Source: Lineus longissimus | Taxonomy: Eukaryota; Nemertea; Pilidiophora; Heteronemertea; Lineidae | Direction of reading: 5' to 3' | Length of the DNA: 64,000 nucleotides | Assembly: GCF_910592395.1 (NCBI RefSeq) | Contig: NC_088318.1 | Span: 7,092,756-7,156,755, forward strand | In this document: positions 10,736 to 21,429 of the stretch, in pieces | Layout of the letters: every line of letters starts with the position of its first letter | Position numbering within the stretch: the stretch's first letter is position 1 | Position numbers and translations under genes: made by a program | Notes under the pieces: model-generated | The model's input: the letters and a program-made list of their open reading frames with translations, nothing else | Told to the model about the DNA's origin: nothing | The model's database searches: none

Positions 10736-11700
10736 ATCTTAAAATAAATAGCTATAATTGATATATTTTATATTATCATTATTATCATCATTATTACCTG
10801 ATCTGCACTATTTCATTTTCTAACTTTATCCACCTATACATGTATATAATGATCATTATTGTCATTTAAAGAAACCTCCTTAGGAGAACAATAAATTCAG
10901 CATAATAATGCGGCCCCATTAATGTGTACAATTATATTGCGAACACAGTATTGATATTTGTCCGTTTGTCACATTGATAGTAAAGTAGTAAAGCTAGGGT
11001 CAAATACTAGTATTGTGAAAATGAGCGGCCCCAAATGAGAAGTAGTGTTATAGGTGATTTTGACTAGATATGCCAATGATCCATATCATATTGAGTGTGC
11101 AGAGGTGTATGTGGTATCCCCTCATGCATACCCTTGCTCGGATTGAAGAATGTGCACACGATGGAGACACCACTGATTAACAAATGAAACTTCAAAAAAT
11201 AATATTTTATTCTCAGTAAAGCCGAATTGACCAGGTTTATCAACAGTTTGGTCCCCTATATGGAAATCATTGATTTGAAACGATAAGTTCCTCTCATACT
11301 GGAACGTGGAAGATTATAGCTCAATCAGGGAGTGTCTTATTACAACTCCCTGGCTCAATATACATGGTTTTAAACCTTATGAAAACAATATTAAATATAA
11401 ATGGCTTCAGTGTCACATCTTGAATCAGCAAAAAAAGCAAACCCTGTCTTGGCATAAGGGTAAGGCTATATCAATACTATATATTGTATACACTGCATAC
11501 ATATGTACGTGTAAAGGCCCTTTATTTGGGATCTAATTCCAATTAGGTGTAATTTTATCCCGGTTGAGACGCTGTTAGAAAAATACAATTAGTCAAGAAA
11601 GGTGCTAAATACACACTCATCTAATCATCCAGCTCCTAATTAGTTCATTACGCTCGTCTAATCAAGTAATAAGCTAGTTTTTGATTGGATGACAGGAATT
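10736..11700. other. AT-rich intergenic stretch, no gene seen
   Basis: Short ATT/ATC-rich runs (10770-10800) and no reading frame with recognisable domains. The left end of the Mutator-like element probably lies toward the end of this stretch, but I could not find its terminal repeat. Confidence 0.5.
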
Positions 11701-11735
11701 GATGAGATCTTAATGAGATGCACATCACTCGGGCC

Positions 11736-11744
11736 TATATAAAT
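11736..11744 (+). promoter_or_regulatory. TATA box upstream of the PHD-OTU gene
   Basis: TATATAAAT within GGGCCTATATAAATCG, about 660 bp upstream of the PHD-OTU start codon. A start site would fall near 11765. It fits the promoter of the Mutator-like element; no other gene nearby would use it. Confidence 0.45.
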
Positions 11745-11789
11745 CGTTTGGATTCAAGGGCACATCAGATCCACCCCAGCAGCTGACCC

Positions 11790-12240
11790 ACAGAGCACTG
11801 TTACGAGACAACGAGACAGGTAGACAGCGAGATAGGTATAGATCAGGTATAGGACACTAGCAAGATCCCCGGGGCCAGATCGGTGATAGTTAGATAGATA
11901 GATAGAATTGATAGAGAGAAAGATAGATAGATTGATTGATTGATATTTACATACGTATACATAGACAGGTACGGTATTCAAAGATACTAGTATCAGCCTA
12001 GCTAACGAGCACTACGAGACAACACTAGCTAGTTCGGGGCTAATCGATGATAGTTAGGTAGATATGTAGATTGATATTTACATACGTATATATACATAGA
12101 TTATAGTTAATCAAAGGTCAATTAGTTTCAGCCCAGCTAACGAGCACTATGAGACAACGAAACTGATCCAACACAATAGGTAGGTACGGTAGCTGGAATA
12201 GGCCTACATAACATTATATATTACGAGACACAGAGATAGA
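11790..12240 (+). repeat. Degenerate tandem repeats with GATA-rich runs in a 5' leader
   Basis: The phrase AGC(A/C)C(A)GCTAACGAGCACTA-GAGACAAC recurs near 11785 (partial), 11998 and 12130, spaced about 130-200 bp. Between copies are GATAGATAGATA runs and GATATTTACATACGTATA phrases. Probably the 5' leader of the Mutator-like transcript. Confidence 0.55.
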
Positions 12241-12398
12241 TATAGCTAGTAGATAGATTGGTACATGTAGATACGCATAGATTTATGCAATATAGATACG
12301 GATAGATATAAGTAATAGGCCTAAATTAACAGTGATTGGTGGAATAAAAAACGCCCGAAAAGCATAATTAGTTTAGGAACACGAAGTTAGCTGCTAAG

Positions 12399-13407
12399 AT
12401 GCCGATGAGAATGAGATTGCCGAAGTCCCGATTGAGGTATCCGTGTGGTGACTGCAAAAGAGAATGCGACCATGGTACGATCCTCTGCGAGGGATGCATG
12501 ACCTGGTACCATGGTACTTGTCAGGATCTGGCGCCTGCATTGATTGGGGAACTCGGCCGCATTTCCTTAGGTTACTGGTGCAAAGACTGTCTCCACTCTA
12601 GCTTCGGCAAAAAGGGTGATTTCAATTGCGATTTATCCATCCAGCGATTGAGGGACAACTCCAAGACCATCCCGATGCTCCGGACAGCCGCTCGCCAGGA
12701 GGAGATCTTTCTGCGCAACACCCGACCAATAGTAGCACCAACGGGACATACGAAATTTCAAGAAGGACACCATAACGTTGACAGAAACGCCCACGCTATA
12801 CTCGCCAAGTTCGGGGGATCAGAAAAAATGCCAATTAATGTACCAGGGGATGGCAGCTGTTTCTTTCATTCCGTATCAGTTTCGCTCAGCGGCAGTACGA
12901 GCTTATCGAAGCAGTTACGTGTACGAACCAAGATTGAGATGGTGAACAACAAGAAGGAGTATATGTCACTGCAAGACGACGAGTGTTGGAAGTCACTATG
13001 TGGTTCTTACGATGCCTCCCTAAAAGACTGCGCCCGCGGAAACGATTCCTCGGATGGACCATCAAGCCATGGCGACGGTGATCGGAACAGAAATTGTTAC
13101 GATCTACCCACCTATGAACGGACTGCAAGATCCATCAGTCAGCCATTTGAGTACAACTTTTCATCCACGTGGACAGCGAGCAAGGGGGAGAAAGAACTCT
13201 TTGACTCTGATGTGGACACTCTTCGGTAGGGTCGGCACAGATCGAGGTACATGGACCCCAAACCACTTTGTTCCGCTACTCGAAGTTCCCACCAGCAAAG
13301 ACGTTGACAGACACAGCATAACCGATGATGGCACCAAACCTTCTAGAGCCGACAACGCCCCCAAGGTCACCCAATCTTCCAAAGCCGCCCAAATCAACAA
13401 GAGCTGA
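12399..13407 (+). pseudogene. PHD finger plus OTU-like cysteine protease, frameshifted
   Basis: Starts MPMRMRLPKSR. A PHD zinc finger at residues ~15-63 shows the full Cys4-His-Cys3 pattern: CGDC, CEGCMTWYHGTC, WCKDC. From residue ~147, VPGDGSCFFHSVSVSLSG is the OTU active-site block (Asp and nucleophile Cys), followed by QLRVRTKIEMVNNKKEYM. The frame runs to 13229, but the true C-terminal half of the OTU domain (MATVIGTEIVTIYPPMNG ... NHFVPL, with the catalytic His) is in another frame from about 13054 to 13407. A frameshift near 13045-13056 explains this. PHD and OTU domains fused in one Mutator-type element suggest chromatin reading plus deubiquitination; that function is inference. Confidence 0.8.
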
Positions 13408-14164
13408 AAACCCAACTGCGCCCAGGGTACCGAAGAGAACCAGTATGCAACACTTTGAACTAAAACAGTCACAACCAGCTAAGCGACCACGCCCATCCTG
13501 TCGACCTACATGTAGACCTACATCAAGTCATACTCCTGCCAGTACGTTTATATTTGAACAGCAGGCTAGTACTAACTCGTCCTCAATTTTTCCTCTTTCT
13601 GATGCACTGACCGAAGACGAGACACGCCATCCTGCCAACAGGACCTTCGATATTTCACCCATGCCCGATGACGAGTTCAAGGATACTTCAGCCATGCCCG
13701 TCGATAAGTCAGACGAGATTTCAGCCATGCCCGTCGATATGTCCGACGATATTTCAGTCATGCCCATCGATAAGTCTGACGATATTTCAGTCATGCCCGT
13801 CGAAGAGTTCAACGGTATTTCAACCATGCCCGTCGACAAGTTCGACGAGATTTCAACCATGCCCGTCGACACGACGCCTGTAGTCACTCTAGGAAAAGGC
13901 ACGCCCATACGTAAATTTGAAGAACCTCCTAAGCTTCTTGACTCGGTCAAATGTGAATCCATCATCACACTTGATACGATACCACGAGGGAAAAAAGAAT
14001 TTGTTTCATACAAGATCGATAATTCGAATAACGTATTGCGTCGGGCAAATAACACCAAAAGTGATTTTACGGACGATTGTGGAAGCTGGGATACGAAGGG
14101 AGCCTCGACAAAGAGTCGACACTATGTATTAGAAAACAAAAATTTGCAGTTCGTCGTAAAATAA
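13325..14164 (+). pseudogene. Linker region of the Mutator-like protein
   Basis: A Pro/Ser/Thr-rich stretch of 279 codons (RPRPSCRPTCRPTSSHTPAS) followed by seven copies of an 11-residue repeat of the form DDISVMPVDKS and a lysine-rich tail ending NLQFVVK. It overlaps the OTU tail in another frame, so the original protein has been frameshifted here too. I recognise no domain in it. It sits between the OTU protease and the pre-transposase region. Confidence 0.5.
13648..13880 (+). repeat. Seven 33-bp coding repeats
   Basis: The unit is about GATATTTCAGTCATGCCCGT plus CGATAAGTCCGAC. It keeps frame and encodes (D/E)ISxMPVDxxD. The copies differ mainly at third positions or at conservative sites, which suggests they expanded while the frame was still coding. 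Confidence 0.85.
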
Positions 14165-14248
14165 GGAACAGTATACGGGAAAAAAGTCGGCCAACGAAAA
14201 ACCTGGCAGCCATTTGAACCTCAGCATGACCCACTTAAAGTCGTAGTT

Positions 14249-14826
14249 TTGAAGCCATATTACACGATCTTGAAATGGGATGGTAATTTTAAAAGGAAAG
14301 TTTCATGGTTCGAGGATCTACCGCAGGAGTTCGTCGCAAAGTATCCACAAGCAGGACAAGTTGGGGTCGTCGAGTACACTGGGAAGTGGCCGACCAGTCA
14401 CATGGGAACTCAAGACAAGGCAAAACAGAATACACAAAATCTTCCAGAAATACAGTCGAGAGTATTGAAAACGCTGTGACTACGGCCAAGCCTCAGGAAG
14501 CCTACACGCGACTTGTGCTTGACGATTCAATGAACGCGCCGCAAGACCTCAAGCAGGTACAGAACGTTAAATATAACCACGAACGCACCAAAGTAGATGG
14601 GACATATCAGAACCGCAAGAACAACGCCGACGATCTGCAAGCAATACTCTTCAGCTTACACGAGCACCCCCTCATTCAAGAAGTTATCACGCAAAAAGGG
14701 AAGCCGCCGAACGTTATTTTATACACAGGAACCAAATACGTCAGATGAATTCATTAGTAGACACTGCTAATTCGCATTCTAGTGTAATAGGCATGGATAG
14801 GACTTTCAATCTCGGGCCTTGCTACC
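14249..14826 (+). pseudogene. Pre-transposase region of the Mutator-like protein
   Basis: Frame 2 gives LKWDGNFKRKVSWFEDLP; frame 1 from about 14410 gives NSRQGKTEYTKSSRNT and then a well-kept stretch (RLVLDDSMNAPQDLKQVQ, HERTKVDGTYQNRKNNADD, LQAILFSLHEHPLIQ). Frame 3 then reads SSVIGMDRTFNLGPCYL up to the insertion at 14830. The DRTFNLGPCY phrase is the start of a MULE-type catalytic core, with the Asp as the likely first acidic residue. At least two frameshifts (near 14400 and 14725) break it. Confidence 0.65.
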
Positions 14827-14829
14827 TAA

Positions 14830-15862
14830 GGGATCACGTCCAAAGTCCGCACGCGATATTCGCCGGCGAAATTCACCCTACAGTATTTCGCCTGCGAAAT
14901 CTGTCCGAAAATTGACCGGCGAATGTGAGGCGATAATTTGAAATCGCTGGAATGTCAGATGCGAAATTCGCCCACAATCGCGCCAATTCTTCGATTTCGG
15001 CCCAAAAATCGCTCCAGGCGATAATGGAGCGATTTTACGAAATTGGTGGCTCTTGCATGCTTGTCCGATATTCGGAACGATTTTGCAACGACTTTCGTCT
15101 TGTTTTATTGGTGGAAAAGTGCAGTCACGTAAACAAATCGGGTCATACTAAACAGCGTCCACCAGGTTTAAACACATACATACATTAAAGCCATCAAAGT
15201 AAAACCTAATGGTCATAAACGAAATAAGCATGAAATTTTCAGGAAATGTATTTTTTATGGTGTACGTATTACGTTTTGGCCACAAAATTTTATTTTGATG
15301 ACTTTATACCCGACTTTAAACCTGGTGAACGCTGGTGGGCGCTGGTGGACGCTGTTTAGGATAACCGGATACTACAACGATCTTGATTGGTTGGCTGAGA
15401 CTCGGAAACATAAGCCTAACTATGATTAGCTGTATGATTCGGTACATTCCGTCACAATCCTTCGGAATACATACCATAATACTAAGAACCTCAAGCCTCT
15501 GTGCCAAATTTGTGCAGCTCCTCGTGGATAGATGTGATGTATATGATTACTGCAGTCAGGTTGACATGGGTTGACCGGGAATTCCAGTTTGTGTTTTTGT
15601 TCGGTCTGCTATCAGCTGATGTCAGAATACGCATACTACAACACATGTAGGCCTCTATAAACATTCGCTTCGTTCCGATGGTTGGTGAGAGCGAATTAGG
15701 CGCGATTATTATTTTCGCCTGCGATTTTTATTCAGTCTGAATTTTCGCCTGATCTTAATAGAATCGCCGAAGCAGGGAGCGATTTGGAGGCGAATGAGTG
15801 TGGCGATATTCGACCAGGTGAATTTTCGCCCCGATTCGCGTGCGGACTTTGGACGTGATCCC
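14830..15862. mobile_element. 1033-bp TAA-flanked inverted-repeat element inside the MULE core
   Basis: Ends match as perfect inverted repeats of about 27 bp starting GGGATCACGTCCAAAGTCCG. TAA lies on both sides (14827-14829 and 15863-15865), the target size and sequence typical of PIF/Harbinger. The interior is rich in GGCGA/TCGCC inverted motifs. It separates DRTFNLGPCYL from TTKVFKNSKLLRK, two parts of one conserved transposase motif. No coding capacity is evident, so it is a non-autonomous element. Confidence 0.85.
15147..15359. mobile_element. Small inverted-repeat element nested in the 1033-bp element
   Basis: CTAAACAGCGTCCACCAG near 15148 is mirrored by CTGGTGGACGCTGTTTAG ending near 15359. 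ATA lies just outside on both sides. About 210 bp; a MITE inside a MITE inside a Mutator-like element. Confidence 0.6.
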
Positions 15863-15865
15863 TAA

Positions 15866-16630
15866 CCACAAAGGTGTTTAAAAACTCCAAACTTCTTCGA
15901 AAGACTTCCCAAAGCCCGCCAATCTTTCTCGGCCCTATGTATCTGCATTGGGATGGAAAACGCTCAACGTATCAACGGTTCTTTTCGCATCTGCAAGATA
16001 AATTGGACTTTTCTACTATCATAAACGGTTCCGACGAGGAAAAGGCCCTTATGCAAGTGATGAAAAACTATTTTCCACAGGCAACATTCGTTTTGTGCAT
16101 GCGGCACAAATATTCGGGAAAGAGGGCATTACCAACACAAAGAAAGAGAGTTTGATGGATCTGTTTTTGACTTACAACTCAAGTATGAGAGCGAGATAGC
16201 CGATTTCGCGCCATAATTTAAAACCCTTGTGCCGAGACTCCGTGAAAAAGTTCTCCTGCCGCGATTGAAACATGCCAATGTAATCCTGCCGAACTGGACA
16301 AATAATAATTCCGAGTCTATGAACAATGTGATCAAACTTGGTACCAATTGGAAGCCGCGAAAACTACCGGGCCTAGTCGAGAAACTCCATGAAATTGTGC
16401 GACTCCAAGAAGCAGACGAAAAGCGCGCATTGAGGGGGCTTGGCAACTTTGAAGTAGTGAGATGGGCTGGAAGATTTCGAACAACTCAAGCTGTGTGGGA
16501 GGCATTGAATACTGAAGAAAGAAACAAGCGATACGCCAAGTTTGTGCGATACCGTGAGACGGCACCACCACCGCTAATAAGCTCCACTGATGGCTTTTTT
16601 GATGATTCCCAGAACACAGACTACCGCTAA
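15866..16630 (+). pseudogene. MULE transposase catalytic domain, C-terminal part
   Basis: TTKVFKNSKLLRKTSQSPPIF then GPMYLHWDGKRSTYQRFF, IINGSDEEKALMQVMKNYFP and FVLCMRHKYSGK are hallmark MULE motifs; GSDEEKAL holds the second catalytic Asp and the LC-RH phrase follows it as expected. The frame stops at 16155, is lost for about 70 bp, and resumes at 16229 with NNNSESMNNVIKLGTNWKP and the DEKRALRGLGNFE tail to a stop at 16630. Frameshifted and split by the upstream insertion, so non-functional. Confidence 0.85.
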
Positions 16631-17149
16631 GAAACCGGGACAGAAAAAACGCGCAAGAAACGAGCGAGCGATTCAAAAGTCCAAGAAATGAATGACAAGC
16701 GCCCATCAATCACAGTTATCCTTTTTCAAGATTTTGGTAATATAACTGGTGGTCATTTCAAGCAGGCCAGAGTTATCTTTTCAAGTACATGTATTTAATA
16801 GTGGTAATTTCAAGTACCTGTATAGCACAGTCATTTTAATGTATCAAACAGCTGGCTTTGGAATATAGCATGATATGTTGTTTTGGGCCCGGCTCGACTA
16901 GGTGGTTACAATACTGTCTGTTAGTTCCATTGCCAGTTTCCACTGTTGAGAGTATCTTGCTGCCTTATGATTGCCGAGGACTGGTTGCTTGTTCACTGAA
17001 GCATACTCTCATCGTAATGTTATAGTCACTAAGTGCATTTTTTAGAATGGATTTATTCTACTTTTAAGCGAAATAAAATGTTTTTAAAACTCTTGGTGTT
17101 AGTCATACTTGCTTGGTCAAGAAGACCATTTAGACATTCTCGTCCAATA

Positions 17150-17725
17150 TCATCACAAGCTCTTATGTAAACAAATCTTAACTCATAAGACCAGATGATG
17201 GCTCATCTAATCAGTAACGGACTCATCAGTAATTGTCAGCATGGTTTTGTGCCAAGAAAAGGATGTTCAACTAATCTTTTAGAGTCACTTGGTTCATGGC
17301 TGGATCACCTTGAAATTGGAGACAGCGTTGAAATTTTTTTTCCTAGATTATTCGAAAGCTTTTGACAAGGTGCCCCACCAAAGGCTTCTACTGAAATTGG
17401 AGAGCTACGGTTTCTGCCCAGGTGTTACTCAGTGGGTAAGAGCGTTCCTAACAGGGCGCACTCAGAGAGTACGCGTCAACTCAGCTCTGTCGAACTGTAA
17501 GGATGTCACGAGCAGGGTTCCACAAGGGAGTGTGTTGGGCCCGCTTCTGTTTGTTTTGTATGTAAATGACCTGCCCAAAGTGACATCTCACAAAATACAG
17601 ATGTTCGCGGATGATGCCACGGCGTTTGGAGTGGCTGGCTCAAAGGAACGGGAACAAGCGTCACAAAGGGAATTAGGAAATATGGAGAGGTGGACAGTAG
17701 AATGGCAATTGGGCCTGGACTCGTA
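17150..17725 (+). pseudogene. CR1/Jockey-type reverse transcriptase fragment
   Basis: Upstream codons read ISNCQHGFVPRKGCSTNLLE; after a frameshift in a T-run near 17340 the frame continues with FFLDYSKAFDKVPHQRLLLK, VPQGSVLGPLLFVLYVNDLP and MFADDATAF. These are the A, B and C motifs of a non-LTR reverse transcriptase. The fragment covers only the finger-palm core: both ends of ORF2 and any 3' tail are missing. It ends exactly where the next transposase-like frame begins, so it may have inserted in, or recombined with, that gene. Confidence 0.85.
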
Positions 17726-17729
17726 GAGA

Positions 17730-20149
17730 AAAACTTTTAAAGCACAAGTGTGAGGCCATTCAGAATCTGAATAGACCAAGTTCTTCACATCCGATGAAGA
17801 AGACCCGAGCAGTAAAGAAATGCCGCAACACTTTACCCGAGTCGCCAGTTTCAAAGTCACTGGTTGTAGAATCGCTCATAAACTCTCCATCTAATACAAT
17901 AAGGACACTCCTAGAGAAAAAAGGACTTGTTCAATCAAAGGAGAAACAATCTCAGAGTATATTAGCTGAAGCAATGGTAGAAGATGCTAAAGTTGCTATG
18001 TCGAGTATGAAAACGAAGCGAAGTACCAATACTTCGAGGATCCGACAGAAAACTGATGCAATAATGACCGGAGAAAGGGTCGGAAGTTGACGACAGCAAA
18101 GAAAGAGCTCTTCACTACCAAACTTCATCGCAAAGTGCAACAAAGCAAGACCCGACAAAGGATAATGGCAGGAGAGGATGCTGCTTTCTATGACGTCAGT
18201 CGAAAAACTAAATGGCTAAGCATTTGCCCCGAATGGAGAACAACCATGACAGAATACTGGATTAACGAAGGCAGCCACCCAACTACGGATACAACCCGAA
18301 ACATGGTCAGAAAGCGAATCGCCACAAAGAAGTACCTTGAACATGTTCGGCATGTCACTGTCAAGTCTTACCGTGAAATCTACGTGGATTTTTGTGAGAA
18401 AAACCGACAAATACCAGTTAGTGAATCATCTTTTAGAAGGTGCAAGCCATTCTTCGTTAGGCCGGCAAACCAACGTGACCTGGAATTATGTTGCTGCCAA
18501 AGTTGTGTGACAGTGCGCAAAGCTTTTCATGGTCTGATGAATTACCGCCACCAGGAGAAAATAGAACCTGTTTTCTCAGATGTCCATGAATTGGTCAAGT
18601 CGACTCTATGCCCCAAAGCATCCGATGATGTGTACCGTACCAGGAGTGCACTGACTGCGGTTTAAAACTGTTTCAGATTCATGAGATAGAACGAAATGAT
18701 GAAAAACTTGTTACTTGGTTCAAGTATGAAAAGGTCTGTTTCACAAACAAAAAAGGTGTTGTCAGCAATAACTTAGATATTGTGAAAATGCAAACTCGAC
18801 CTATTGTTCTCATTGAGCATCTTCTTAAGGTCCTACAAAACTTCCCATACCATCTATTCACCGCTAGATGGCAACGCAAACAGTGGCAGGGTCTGATAGA
18901 GAATTTGCCTCCTAATCATAGCTGTGTTGAGATGGATTTCTCAGAAAACTTTACCGCCGTTCTCCAGGAGGAAATTCAATCACTGCATTTTAGTAAAACG
19001 CAAATATCAATCCATTCTATGGTAGTTACACGGCCGAGCGTGGAGACAGATGATGCTGACATGGAACATGTTAAGGAACACTGGCTGGTCATCTCCAATG
19101 AACTGAGCCATGATTACAATTTTGTTAATCATTGTGTTGAGCAAATTCTGGTACCAGAACTAGCTAAGATGAAATCGAAGTTTTCTATCCTTCACCAGCG
19201 TACTGACGGGTGTGCCTGTCAGTACAAGAGCGCCAAGTGTTTTGGGGATGTTTCCCGCTCTGAACGCTTGGGATTTCCGACCATCAGAAGCTATTCAGGA
19301 AGTGGGCACGGCAAAGGCGAGGTGGATAGTGCAGCCGGTTATCTAAAAACAGCAGCCAGACAGGCTGTTGTTCGAGATGTCGAGCTCAATATAATTAATG
19401 CAAAGGATCTTTACAATTTTGCTTGCAAAAACCTGGGTGCCAATAGCTGTACTGAAAGAGCTTCTCTGCATAGAAGAAGGTTTTTCTATGTAGATAAGTT
19501 GGACATTTGTCAGAGGAGCAATGCAAATTTCACTACAATTAAAGGCACGCAAAAGCTTCATTCGGTTGCCTCAATTGGCATTGAGGGCAAGGTTAACACA
19601 AGACTACTAACTTGCTACTGTCCTGGTTGTATCGGTGGGAATTATGATGATTGTCAGAATAAGGATCACGTAGAACCATTCAAGCTCGTGTATTTTTCTA
19701 GACACGCGGCTACCACTGGTGATGCTGTTCCTTCGGAATCAAGTGACGAGGAGGAAGTGATGATAAATGAAGAAGCGATGGACAACCCCATGTACAAAAT
19801 GATAATGGAAGACAGTGTAGTAGCAGTTAGGCCAAACATTGAATCCCTAAGTGACTACTTTCTTTTCTATGTCGTGTCCGACGGAGTAGAAAGCTTGACA
19901 GAGGATGTCAGATGTTCAGGGCATTCTTATGCAGCTGGATCTTGTGTACTTCGTGGATATTATTATGAACTGGTGAAGACAAATAGAAAGGGCTGTCTTT
20001 ACAAGCCAAGGAAAGATACTGATAATGGTTCTCTTGTGATTCCAGTGGGCTGCGTGATCTATGTTGGGATTGACATGGATCTGCAGGGGGGGACGGGTAG
20101 ATACATTCTGAAAATGCAGGACCATGAAGACATTATGTGTGCAATTTGA
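17730..20149 (+). pseudogene. Transposase-like protein with RNase H-like motifs, frameshifted
   Basis: One protein read in three frames: about 17735-18090, 18087-18665 and 18640-20149, with frameshifts near 18080 and 18640. The N-terminus is basic (KHKCEAIQNLNRP). Paired cysteines follow (CCCQSC, CTDCG), probably zinc ligands. The core has VEMDFSENF, then QIQ-like IHSMVV, then LVISNELSHDYNFVNHC, HQRTDGCACQYKSAKCF and GSGHGKGEVDSAAGYLK. The conserved Asp residues and the GHGKG..D phrase look like an RNase H-fold catalytic triad. I recall this motif set from uncharacterised multicopy proteins in Hydra, arthropods and molluscs. An acidic stretch and a C-terminal ~100 residues with GYYYELVK, possibly BAH-like, finish it. 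No terminal repeats were found. Confidence 0.75.
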
Positions 20150-20694
20150 ACTTTAGAATTTAATGTAAGTTGGTGTAGTCGGTGTTAGTGATGGTAAAGG
20201 GCTCTCTTAATGGCCTGTAGCAGAGTGTAGGAACATTGGACTGTGGTAAGCTCAGCTTGTGAACTGATCGGACAGTGAAAGACTTTATTTTCGAAAGGGA
20301 AGTTTGAGTTGGAATCTACCTATGATGTACTTGTTCTATTTCTTTTCTGTTAAGTTTTTCTAAAAGCCCTTTTATACCTTTATATTTTAAGACCAACATC
20401 TCTCAATTCCATTGAGAATTGACTTGCCCAGGGCTGTCTCCCCAAAAGACTTCCGAACGGAGAAAACGGCAAAACCGTAAATCCATTTTAAAAGAATTGC
20501 CAGCCTTTAATTGCCTGTTACTTGATTAATAAACTGAATTGATAAATCCTAATGACATTTTCTTTTGTAGCACCATGAACACATTCCCTGGCAAAATTAT
20601 TCAAAAATTGACAAATTTTCCCATGTGATACTTTTTAGGACCAATTCTTGACATGCGACCCTCTAGATCAAACCCAGCAGCAGGAATTCTCTGA
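20150..20694. other. Non-coding stretch between two transposase-like fragments
   Basis: No domain-bearing frame. A short hairpin (CTCTCAATTCCATTGAGAATTG) near 20400 and an AATAAA-like ATAAAC near 20530 are the only notable features. Confidence 0.4.
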
Positions 20695-21312
20695 TGTTAT
20701 GCAGACTCTTCTGAGAGGAAGTATCGAAGTCTACAGCGACAGCTCAAGGTATATCTGACGGGGGACCTGTCCAAGCCATCCGATGAACAATTCCGCCAAA
20801 CAAGATCTGCCCCCATGCATAACATTTTTAGTGAGCGCGTCATTGGTAGAACTGATCAACAATGCCGACGGGCACCCAACAGATCTATGGGCTTCATCAA
20901 TGGGAAAGTCAGAGCCGCCACCAACAATACTCTTGAATGGCTTTCCAAAAAGGAGCCACAGGAGGAGGATCGCTTGATAAACGTCTGTGTTGGCCGTGCA
21001 GCAAAATACAGGGAAATTCGTGTGGAACGTGAAAAAATCCAAGGGGAGGTATATCGAAAGAGATTACTGCAGAAAAATGATACAGAGTATAGAAAAGGAA
21101 TAACAAAACTAATTCAGCCTGTGGTGTCATCGTCTGGTACTAAACTGTCGAATGAAATGCAAAACTATGAAATTTCAGAGGAGAAGCATCATGTGGCGAA
21201 CAGTATCCTTGAGGATCCAGCACCTCTTGTTAATCAGCAGCTCTTCCATGCGTTAGCAGGTCGGTATCACGTGATACGTGATGCTTTTTTGAAAACTAGA
21301 ATGTTTCTGTAA
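20695..21312 (+). pseudogene. C-terminal fragment of another transposon-type protein
   Basis: An open frame of about 205 codons reads YADSSERKYRSLQRQLKVYL, then SERVIGRTDQQCRRAPN, GFINGKVRAATNNTLEWL, charged helices, and SILEDPAPLVNQQLFHALAG. I recall similar C-terminal segments in multicopy, uncharacterised proteins of cnidarians and fish, but cannot name the family. The 5' part is missing and the LINE's 5' end begins right after its stop codon. It could belong with the gene at 17730-20149, but nothing in the sequence joins them. Confidence 0.5.
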
Positions 21313-21429
21313 ATAGACCGGTTTTGGGCAGTGCAAATGGACTACTAAACTAACGTAACGAACAACGAACAACTATAGCCGATATTGTCGGGTAGTATTT
21401 TGCATGATTCTTTAATATGAGCCCAGAAA

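Larger units (their letters stand above)
11736..17100 (+). mobile_element. Mutator-like element with PHD finger and OTU protease, degenerate
   Basis: The coding content in order is PHD finger, OTU-type cysteine protease, low-complexity linker with 33-bp repeats, a conserved pre-transposase region, and a MULE transposase domain, ending near an AATAAA at 17072-17077. Reading frames change at least five times and a 1033-bp element splits the catalytic domain, so the copy is dead. The element boundaries are approximate because terminal inverted repeats were not found by eye. Confidence 0.75.

Noticed and set aside
13528-14058. A minus-strand frame with GMxEIS repeats
   Set aside because: It is the antisense shadow of the 33-bp coding repeats on the plus strand.
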